Under the pieces are notes generated by a model that saw only the letters and a program-made list of their open reading frames with translations, was not told where the DNA came from and searched no databases. A DNA stretch of 6,120 nt from Omnitrophica bacterium GWA2_52_8 (lineage in GTDB: Bacteria; Omnitrophota; Omnitrophia; Omnitrophales; Aquincolibacteriaceae). The DNA is taken from positions 17,204-23,323 of the forward strand of contig MHFC01000102.1 of NCBI GenBank assembly GCA_001804025.1, given 5' to 3'. Both the position numbers and the translations under genes were made by a program. The number at the start of each line of letters is the position of its first letter. The stretch's first letter is position 1. This document shows, in pieces, positions 1 through 5,733 of this stretch.

Positions 1-8
1 GGACTTGA
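1..8 (+). CDS. Possible last codons of an upstream gene, perhaps argJ
   Basis: The window opens with GG ACT TGA, so a stop codon sits at 6-8, ten bases before the first argB start candidate. If the missing base is C, the end reads Arg-Thr-stop. Many ArgJ proteins (glutamate N-acetyltransferase) end in a short tail such as -DYRS or -YRT, and argJ commonly lies directly upstream of argB. Only two codons are visible, so the identification is inference from context and any other gene ending here is possible. Confidence 0.3.
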
Positions 9-17
9 CCACACGCT

Positions 18-908
18 ATGTCCTCATCAATGCGAACTACTCATAAAGTCATGGATGATATTGTCGAGAAGGCGGGGGTTTTGATTGAGGCCCTTCCTTA
101 TATCAAGAAATTCCGGGGTAAAGAGGTCCTGATCAAATACGGCGGTGCGGCCATGCACCTCGAGGACATCCGGGAAAATGTTCTTCATGACCTTGTTTTC
201 ATGAACTATGTCGGGATCAAGCCGATTTTGATTCACGGCGGCGGCGTGGCCATTACCGAAAATATGAAAAAGCGCGGGATCAAGAGCAAATTCATCAACG
301 GCCTGCGTGTCACCGATAAAGCCACCATCAACGTGGTTGTTGACACGCTGGCGGACATTAATAAGGAAATCGTCCACGATATCAACCGGTTCGGCGCCCG
401 GGCGATCGGCTTGTCCGGTCATGATTCGGAAATCCTGAACGTCATCAAGCACCAGGAAAAAGACGGTGATGTCGGCTATGTCGGCGAGGTTGTTTCCGTA
501 AATATTCTTCCGCTAAAAGAATTGACGGAGTTTAATATCATTCCGGTGATCTATCCGATGGGTATTGATGAGAACGGGGAAACCTATAACGTGAATGCGG
601 ACGAGGCGGCGGCCAAGATCGCGATTGCCATGGGGGTCCAGAAGATCATGATCCTGACGAACGTAAAAGGAATTTTAAGGGACCCGCAAAACGAGGAATC
701 CCTGATTTCCTCTTTACATATCGATGATGTTCAGAATTTGATCGACCGCAAAATTATCTCGGGAGGCATGATTCCCAAAGTGAGAGCCTGCATCAATGCG
801 CTTCAGGGGGGCGTTAAAAAGGCCCACATCATTGACGGGCGTATCAAGCATTCCCTCCTTCTGGAAATTTTCACCGACAAGGGTATCGGCACAGAAATCG
901 AAATCTGA
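18..908 (+). CDS. argB: Acetylglutamate kinase (ArgB), probably arginine-sensitive type
   Basis: This cytosolic amino-acid kinase phosphorylates N-acetyl-L-glutamate with ATP, the second step of arginine synthesis. Numbered from the start at 18 (296 aa), the sequence shows KYGG at 40-43 with the catalytic-type Lys40, a glycine-rich HGGG loop at 73-76, NGLRVTD at 94-100 (substrate Arg97), GLSGHD at 131-136, NVNADEAA at 191-198 with Asp195, and GGMIPK at 249-254 with the second catalytic Lys254. An N-terminal helix (ALPYIKKF, 25-32) precedes the first strand, and the C-terminus carries IIDGR, H278, LLLE and TDKGIGT. These are known marks of arginine-feedback-inhibited hexameric enzymes and are absent from the shorter E. 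coli form. Allosteric inhibition is therefore inferred. The start is uncertain: ATGs at 18, 30 and 51 are in frame, none has a clear Shine-Dalgarno, and 51 (285 aa) fits the family best. HGGGV and LTNVKGI differ from the usual HGGGP and LTDVxGI. Confidence 0.96.
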   Translation: MSSSMRTTHKVMDDIVEKAGVLIEALPYIKKFRGKEVLIKYGGAAMHLEDIRENVLHDLVFMNYVGIKPILIHGGGVAITENMKKRGIKSKFINGLRVTDKATINVVVDTLADINKEIVHDINRFGARAIGLSGHDSEILNVIKHQEKDGDVGYVGEVVSVNILPLKELTEFNIIPVIYPMGIDENGETYNVNADEAAAKIAIAMGVQKIMILTNVKGILRDPQNEESLISSLHIDDVQNLIDRKIISGGMIPKVRACINALQGGVKKAHIIDGRIKHSLLLEIFTDKGIGTEIEI

Positions 909-950
909 CCGGAAGCAGCATCGTTAAATCCCGAAATCAGCGAAGGGCCT

Positions 951-2159
951 ATGAAAACAAGGCAAGTTCAGCAGCTTTATCAACAGTATATTCTTCCGAC
1001 CTATACCCAGATTCCCTTGTGTCTGGTAAAAGGCAAGGGGGCCCGGGTTTGGGACCTGGAAGGGCGCGAATACCTTGATTTTTTCCCCGGTTGGGCGGTT
1101 TCGGGGCTAGGGCATTGTCATCCGGCGGTCGTCAATGCCATCAAAACGCAGTCGCGGAAAATCCTGCATATTTCGAACAATTTTTTGAATTTAAAGCAAG
1201 CACGGCTTGCCGAAATGATATCTAAAAAGGCTTTTCCTGCGCGGGTTTTTTTCTGTAATAGCGGTGCCGAAGCGGCGGAGGCGGGGATCAAGTTCGCGCG
1301 CCGCTATGGGCATGCCGCAGGCCGGTATGAAATGATCACCATGAAAAAATCGTTCCACGGGCGGACCTTGGGAGCGATGACCGCCACCGGACAGGAGCGG
1401 ATCCGCAGCGGGTTTGGGCCGCTGCCGGAGGGGTTCCGTTATGCAGAACTAAACGATCTCGAGTCCGTGCGCCGGCAAGTGACGGAAAAAACAATTGCGG
1501 TTTTTCTCGAACCGGTCCTCGGCGAGGGGGGCGTTCAGGTTGCGACTGCGGATTTTATGCGGGGTTTGCGCAAACTTTGTGACGAAAACAATATGTTGCT
1601 GATGCTTGATGAAGTTCAGACCGGTATGGGACGCACCGGAAAAATGTTTGCGTATCAGCATTCGGACATCGAGCCGGACCTTATGACCCTGGCGAAATCT
1701 CTCGGTGGCGGCGTTCCGATCGGCGCTCTGGTGGTTCATGAGAAACTCGGGAGTGCCGTATTAACTCCGGGGACCCACGGGTCGACTTACGGCGGAAATC
1801 CGCTCGCGGCAAGTGCCGCTCTCGCGGTTTTTGACGCCATCCGCAAGGAAGGGCTGCTAAAGAATGCGCAGGTCATGGGGCAGCTGCTGGCCGAAGGGCT
1901 GGAGGAACTGAAATCCCGGCATGCGGTCATTGAAGAGATCCGGGGACTGGGTTTGATGCGCGGTGTCGCGCTTAAAATACCTGGGGGCCCGGTGGTCGAT
2001 AAGGCCCGCGCAAAAGGACTGCTGATCAATTGTACGCAGGAGACGGTTTTGCGGATCATGCCGCCGATCAACGTCACGCGCAAACAGATTGTGCAGGCGC
2101 TTAAAATTCTGGAAGAAGTTTTATGCGGCATTCAGGAAGACGCCGCCGTGCGGGTTTAG
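951..2159 (+). CDS. argD: Acetylornithine aminotransferase (ArgD), class III PLP aminotransferase
   Basis: This enzyme transfers the amino group of glutamate to N-acetylglutamate semialdehyde, giving N-acetylornithine. Members of the family can also serve as succinyldiaminopimelate aminotransferase in lysine synthesis, of possible interest because lysA lies downstream. The 402-residue product has usual family length. Visible class III fold-type I marks are GWAVSGLGHCHP at 47-58, the phosphate-binding NSGAEAAEAGIKFAR at 103-117, SFHGRT at 134-139, EPVLGEGG at 187-194, LDEVQTGMGRTG at 219-230 with Asp220 contacting the PLP pyridine nitrogen, the Schiff-base lysine Lys249 in LAKSLGGGVPIGA, and GSTYGGNPLA at 277-286 with Thr279. 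The start at 951 has only a weak upstream purine run (GAAGGG, 942-947), and the N-terminus matches the expected family position. It lies 42 nt after argB. Small departures are Ala109 where Asn is common and Leu190 where Gln is common. The closest alternative is ornithine or another omega-aminotransferase, but the operon argues for ArgD. Confidence 0.95.
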   Translation: MKTRQVQQLYQQYILPTYTQIPLCLVKGKGARVWDLEGREYLDFFPGWAVSGLGHCHPAVVNAIKTQSRKILHISNNFLNLKQARLAEMISKKAFPARVFFCNSGAEAAEAGIKFARRYGHAAGRYEMITMKKSFHGRTLGAMTATGQERIRSGFGPLPEGFRYAELNDLESVRRQVTEKTIAVFLEPVLGEGGVQVATADFMRGLRKLCDENNMLLMLDEVQTGMGRTGKMFAYQHSDIEPDLMTLAKSLGGGVPIGALVVHEKLGSAVLTPGTHGSTYGGNPLAASAALAVFDAIRKEGLLKNAQVMGQLLAEGLEELKSRHAVIEEIRGLGLMRGVALKIPGGPVVDKARAKGLLINCTQETVLRIMPPINVTRKQIVQALKILEEVLCGIQEDAAVRV

Positions 2160-2161
2160 CC

Positions 2162-2166
2162 GGAGG
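2162..2166 (+). promoter_or_regulatory. Shine-Dalgarno site that sets the argF start
   Basis: GGAGG lies 7 nt before the ATG at 2174 and just after the argD stop at 2157-2159. It decides the argF start: the open frame extends back to an ATG at 2123 inside argD, but that start would add 17 residues of non-family, arginine-rich sequence and has no comparable site. Confidence 0.85.
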
Positions 2167-2173
2167 AAAAGGT

Positions 2174-3094
2174 ATGCCATCACATTTGATTTCAATCACG
2201 GATTTGACGCCCGAAGCGGTGGAAAAGATATTCCATTTGACGCGGGACGTCAAACGCGTGCCGGAAGCCTACCAGACGGCGCTTCAGGGAAAAATGTTCG
2301 GGCTGATTTTTGAGAAACCGTCGACCCGGACATGGGTGTCTTTTGAGGCGGGGTTATTTTCGCTTGGCAGCGGTTCGATCTATCTCGGGCCGGAAAACAT
2401 GAAGCTCGGGGTCCGGGAGGAAGTCCGGGACGTCGCGCGCGTCCTGAGCCGGTATCTGGCGGGGGTTATTTTGCGCACGTTTACTCACCGGACAATCCTT
2501 GAATTCGGCAAGTTTTTTCAAAGGCCGATCATCAACGGACTCAGCGATTTGGAACACCCATGTCAGGCGCTTGCGGATTACTTTACGATTTATGAAAAAT
2601 TTGCCGCGGTGAATTCGCCGAAACTCGCGTTTATCGGAGACGGCAATAATGTCCTGCACTCGTTACTTTATGTCGCCGCCCTTGTGGGCGGTACCCTCCA
2701 TTACGCGACGCCCAGGAATCGCGAACCTTCGGCCGCGGTGGTCAAGCGGGCTTTGGCCATTGCCAAGAAGACCGGGGCCACGATCAAGGGCTGGCATGAT
2801 CCTGTTAAGGCGGTTGCCAAAGCGGATATTGTGTATACCGATGTTTGGGTCAGCATGGGGGAAGAGAAACAGCGCGACAAAAAAATGCTGGATTTTAAAG
2901 GCATGCAGATAAACAAAAAACTTTTAAAACACGCCCAGCGCAATGCGCTTGTGATGCACTGCCTTCCGGCGCACCGGGGCGAAGAAATTACCGATGACGT
3001 GATGGAAAGCAGCCGGTCCGTGATTTTTGATCAGGCCGAAAACCGCCTGCATGTTCAAAAAGCCGTACTGCTGCATTTGTGTCACGCCCATTAA
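2174..3094 (+). CDS. argF: Ornithine carbamoyltransferase (ArgF)
   Basis: This cytosolic enzyme condenses carbamoyl phosphate with L-ornithine to give L-citrulline. The start at 2174, set by the GGAGG site, gives 306 residues, normal for the family. The N-terminal carbamoyl-phosphate domain shows FEKPSTRT at 46-53, Arg101-Thr with the nearby HRT at 105-107, and DLEHPCQALAD at 125-135. The ornithine-binding domain shows IGDGNN at 154-159, the mobile SMG loop at 227-229 within TDVWVSMGEE, and HCLPAHRGEEI at 262-272 with Cys263. HPCQ, SMG and HCLP together favour true ornithine carbamoyltransferase over the acetyl- or succinyl-ornithine variants and over aspartate carbamoyltransferase. The odd point is STRTW (50-54): the residue after STRT is usually Arg in the STRTR carbamoyl-phosphate motif and is Trp here. 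It follows argD after 14 nt, so translational coupling is plausible. Confidence 0.96.
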   Translation: MPSHLISITDLTPEAVEKIFHLTRDVKRVPEAYQTALQGKMFGLIFEKPSTRTWVSFEAGLFSLGSGSIYLGPENMKLGVREEVRDVARVLSRYLAGVILRTFTHRTILEFGKFFQRPIINGLSDLEHPCQALADYFTIYEKFAAVNSPKLAFIGDGNNVLHSLLYVAALVGGTLHYATPRNREPSAAVVKRALAIAKKTGATIKGWHDPVKAVAKADIVYTDVWVSMGEEKQRDKKMLDFKGMQINKKLLKHAQRNALVMHCLPAHRGEEITDDVMESSRSVIFDQAENRLHVQKAVLLHLCHAH

Positions 3095-3110
3095 GGGTAA
3101 CACAGGATTA

Positions 3111-3116
3111 AAGGAG
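3111..3116 (+). promoter_or_regulatory. Shine-Dalgarno site that sets the argG start
   Basis: AAGGAG ends 6 nt before the ATG at 3123. It fixes the argG start. The same frame is open back to 3027 inside argF, but a start there would add 32 residues of argF antiframe-like sequence ahead of the conserved MSKKVVLAYSGG beginning. Confidence 0.88.
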
Positions 3117-3122
3117 AAATTT

Positions 3123-4313
3123 ATGAGCAAGAAAGTGGTGCTGGCTTATTCCGGCGGATTGGACACCTCCTGCGCCGTGAAATGGCTGCAGGACAAATAC
3201 GGGCTTGAGGTGATTTGTTTTTCGGCATTTATCGGCGAAGTCAAGGATGCGGCCGCTTTGCGTAAAAAAGCATTGGCTGCCGGCGCGAGTAAAATTTATA
3301 TCGAAGACCTCAAGGATGAATTTGCCCGCGATTTTTTGATTCCGGGTCTTTGGGCCCATGCGCGCTATGAGGGGGGGTACCCGCTTGCAACCGCGTATGG
3401 GAGGCCGCTTATCGCAAAACATCTGGCGGACATTGCCCGGAAGGAAAAAGCGGAATTTGTGGCGCACGGGTGCACGGGAAAGGGAAACGACCAGGTCCGG
3501 ATCGAAGTCGGCGTTCGTGCGCTGGAGCCCGGTCTCAAAATCATTGCGCCGCTCCGCGAGTGGGAATTTGCGACGCGGGAAGAAGAAATCGAATATGCCC
3601 GGGCCCATCGTATTCCGGTGTCGGCGACGAAGCAAAGCCCGTACTCGATTGATAAAAACATTTGGGGCATTGCGATTGAAGCCGGTGTTCTGGAAGATGC
3701 CTGGCGGCTGCCGCCGGAAGATGCCTATGTGATGACCCGCCCGCTTAACCGGGTTCCGAAACAGCCCCGGACTATTGAGATTGAATTTAATAAAGGAATG
3801 CCCGTCAAGCTGAACGGCAAGCGCAAGGGCCTGGTGGACCTTATCGAATCGCTGAATCAGATTGCCGGCATGTATGGCGTCGGCCGGTTTGACCAAATTG
3901 AAAACAGGCTCGTCGGCATTAAAAGCCGCGAGGTTTATGAAGCCCCGGCCGCGGAAGTCTTGCTTAAGGCCCACACAGAACTCGAGGGCTTGGTGATGGA
4001 CCGCGAATTTTTGCATTTCAAGCGCGTGCTTTCGGAAAAGTATGCGGAACTGGTTTATTACGGCCTTTGGTTTTCACCGCTCAAAAATGCGCTGGACCAG
4101 TTTTTTAAATCGAACCAGGACCGGGTGACCGGTAAAATCCGCATCAAGCTTGACCGCGGACATGCCGTGATTGCCGGAAGACAGTCGCCTTACTCGCTTT
4201 ATTCGGAAGCGCTGGCGACGTACTCGAAGGGTGATGTTTTTGACCGGACAAAAGCCGAAGGCTTTGTCCGGTTGTGGGGTTTGCCGTACGAAGGGCTGGG
4301 GCGCAAGCTCTGA
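3123..4313 (+). CDS. argG: Argininosuccinate synthase (ArgG)
   Basis: This enzyme joins citrulline and aspartate, using ATP cleaved to AMP and pyrophosphate, to form argininosuccinate. The 396-residue length is normal for the non-E. coli-type (about 400 aa) family. The N-type ATP pyrophosphatase loop AYSGGLDTS is at 8-16. YPLATAYGRPLIAKH is at 86-100, and the aspartate and citrulline site GCTGKGNDQVRIE is at 116-128, with Thr118, Asn122, Asp123 and Arg126. SPYSIDKN is at 172-179, and the C-terminal oligomerisation part includes YGVGRFDQIENRLVGIKSRE (251-270), ELVYYGLWFSPL and GRQSPYSLY. One departure is SAFIGEV at 34-40, where the family usually has an A-D-x-G-Q segment after the second strand: Asp and Gln are replaced by Phe37 and Glu39. 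All other core motifs are intact, so it is expected to be active. It sits 28 nt after argF. Confidence 0.97.
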   Translation: MSKKVVLAYSGGLDTSCAVKWLQDKYGLEVICFSAFIGEVKDAAALRKKALAAGASKIYIEDLKDEFARDFLIPGLWAHARYEGGYPLATAYGRPLIAKHLADIARKEKAEFVAHGCTGKGNDQVRIEVGVRALEPGLKIIAPLREWEFATREEEIEYARAHRIPVSATKQSPYSIDKNIWGIAIEAGVLEDAWRLPPEDAYVMTRPLNRVPKQPRTIEIEFNKGMPVKLNGKRKGLVDLIESLNQIAGMYGVGRFDQIENRLVGIKSREVYEAPAAEVLLKAHTELEGLVMDREFLHFKRVLSEKYAELVYYGLWFSPLKNALDQFFKSNQDRVTGKIRIKLDRGHAVIAGRQSPYSLYSEALATYSKGDVFDRTKAEGFVRLWGLPYEGLGRKL

Positions 4314-4329
4314 GATCAAGCTTGGCGTC
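4300..4329 (+). other. Stem-loop spanning the argG stop codon
   Basis: GGCGCAAGCT (4300-4309) can pair with AGCTTGGCGTC (4319-4329), giving ten pairs including one G-U, with one bulged G at 4325 and a 9-nt loop that contains the argG stop TGA (4311-4313). No T run follows, since CGGTTTATAAGGAG is next, so it does not look like a rho-independent terminator. It ends 11 nt before the argH ribosome-binding site. It could act in mRNA processing, stability or coupling, or be chance. Read by eye only; no folding energy was computed. Confidence 0.4.
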
Positions 4330-4340
4330 GCCGGTTTATA

Positions 4341-4346
4341 AGGAGA
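4341..4346 (+). promoter_or_regulatory. Shine-Dalgarno site for argH
   Basis: AGGAGA in the 40-nt argG-argH gap puts AGGAG 8 nt before the ATG at 4354, standard spacing. It supports independent initiation on argH rather than read-through coupling from argG. Confidence 0.8.
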
Positions 4347-4353
4347 AGATCCT

Positions 4354-5733
4354 ATGAATAAAAAATTGTGGGGCGGGCGGTTTGAGGCTGAAATGCACGA
4401 GGCACTCAAGAAATTCAGCTACTCGATGCATCAGGACTACCGGCTTTTTCAGGCCGAGATCGAAGTCAACCGCGCCTATGCCCGGATGCTTGCCCGTCAG
4501 GGACTTTTGCGCCGACAAGAGGCGCAAAAAATCCTGCGCGGGCTGGACCGGATTTTAAAAAAATGGAGTGTGTCCGAAGTTTGCCGGCACGGCGGCCATT
4601 ATGAGGACATTCATGCCTACATCCAGAGCGAACTGGAACGCGCGGCCGGGCCGGCTGCCAAGAAAATTCATACGGGCCGGAGCCGCAATGACCTGGTGGT
4701 AACGTCCACACGGCTTGCGCTCCGCATGTCTCTTGAGAAACTCGCGCTGAAAATTAAGGATGTCCAGCGCTCGCTTGTTTTTCTCGCCCAATCGAACGAA
4801 TCCCTGATATTCCCGGGACTCACGCACCTGAAAAAAGCACAGCCCGTGACCGCTGCCCATCATCTGCTTGCGTACGTGGAAATGATCGAGGAAGACGCAG
4901 AGCGGCTGCAGGATGCCCTGAAAAGGATCAATGTCCTGCCGCTTGGGTCCGCGGCACTCGGAGGCTCTGCACTGGCTCTCGACCGTAAATTTTTGGCATC
5001 GGCCCTGGGATTTTCGAAAATCAGCGCCAACAGCATGGCGGCAACGAGCGACCGGGCCTTTATTGCGGAAACCCTCGCCGCTGTATCCATTCTGTGGATG
5101 CATTTGTCGCGGCTTTCGGAAGATTTTATTCTCTGGAATTCCGAATACCTTAATTTTATCGAACTTGATGACGCGTTTGCATCGGGCTCAAGCCTTATGC
5201 CGCAAAAGAAGAACCCGGACGTTTTTGAGCTTGTGCGGGGCGGGGCGGCCGTGATTTTCGGCCACCTGGTGACGCTTTTGACGCTGCAAAAAGGGCTGCC
5301 GCTTTGCTACAACCGCGATCTTCAGGAAGACAAACCGGCATTGTTTGCGGCCCTTGAAAAAACAGAGGCGGCTTTAAATGTTCTGGCGCCCGCGCTCCGG
5401 GGCGTCCGGTTTCATGAAAGTTCACTTGCGCTGGCGCTTGCCGATGATGCCGTTTATGCCACAGACCTGCTGGAATACCTGGTCCGTAAAGGTGTTCCCT
5501 TCAGCGAGGGGCATGAGAAGGTCGGGAAGATTGTCCGTCATGCACTAAAAAATAATATGCCGCTGCGGGCGCTGGATTTAAAAACCTACCGGAGCTATTC
5601 GTCCGCGTTTGACCGTGGTGTTTACAAACTTTTTGATCCGGAGGTTTCCGTGAGTTCGAAAAAAACTTTAGGATCCACGAACCCCTCGCATGTCCGCGCG
5701 GAACTGGCAAAATGGAAAAAAAGACTGCGTTGA
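4354..5733 (+). CDS. argH: Argininosuccinate lyase (ArgH)
   Basis: This enzyme splits argininosuccinate into arginine and fumarate, the last step of the pathway. It belongs to the fumarase/aspartase superfamily, which works as homotetramers with active sites built from several subunits. The 459-residue length is typical. KLWGGRF is at 4-10, HTGRSRND (conserved region 1) at 106-113, the region 2 segment PGLTHLKKAQPVTAAHH at 154-170 with Thr157 and His158, PLGSAALGGS at 196-205, and the superfamily signature GSSLMPQKKNPD (region 3) at 278-289 with the catalytic-loop serines 279/280. YNRDLQEDK at 319-327 is also conserved, and the C-terminal GSTNPSHVRAEL matches the usual GGT-P-x-x-VR tail. Start chosen from the AGGAG site and the near-universal MxxKLWGGRF beginning. 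No motif is missing. Its last 22 bases overlap the lysA start. Confidence 0.97.
   Translation: MNKKLWGGRFEAEMHEALKKFSYSMHQDYRLFQAEIEVNRAYARMLARQGLLRRQEAQKILRGLDRILKKWSVSEVCRHGGHYEDIHAYIQSELERAAGPAAKKIHTGRSRNDLVVTSTRLALRMSLEKLALKIKDVQRSLVFLAQSNESLIFPGLTHLKKAQPVTAAHHLLAYVEMIEEDAERLQDALKRINVLPLGSAALGGSALALDRKFLASALGFSKISANSMAATSDRAFIAETLAAVSILWMHLSRLSEDFILWNSEYLNFIELDDAFASGSSLMPQKKNPDVFELVRGGAAVIFGHLVTLLTLQKGLPLCYNRDLQEDKPALFAALEKTEAALNVLAPALRGVRFHESSLALALADDAVYATDLLEYLVRKGVPFSEGHEKVGKIVRHALKNNMPLRALDLKTYRSYSSAFDRGVYKLFDPEVSVSSKKTLGSTNPSHVRAELAKWKKRLR

Noticed and set aside
27..452. 141-codon minus-strand open frame opposite argB
   Set aside because: Antisense to conserved ArgB motifs and shows no protein family features.
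2123..2173. Upstream extension of argF to an ATG inside argD
   Set aside because: The added residues are arginine-rich read-through of argD in another frame, and a good GGAGG site directly serves the ATG at 2174.
3079..3103. Small inverted repeat (GTGT...CCC / GGG...ACAC) around the argF stop
   Set aside because: Only three plus four pairs with an uneven internal loop and no T run; too weak to call a terminator or regulatory hairpin.
3027..3122. Upstream extension of argG into argF
   Set aside because: AAGGAG at 3111-3116 and the conserved MSKKVVLAYSGG start fix the beginning at 3123.
3108..4016. 302-codon open frame on the minus strand opposite argG
   Set aside because: It is antisense to an intact, strongly conserved ArgG, has no recognisable motif, and its composition (rich in Arg, Phe, Asn, His) is typical of the complement of a GC-biased gene.
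4555..5103. 182-codon minus-strand open frame opposite argH
   Set aside because: Shadow of the conserved argH coding sequence, with no motif or plausible ribosome-binding site.
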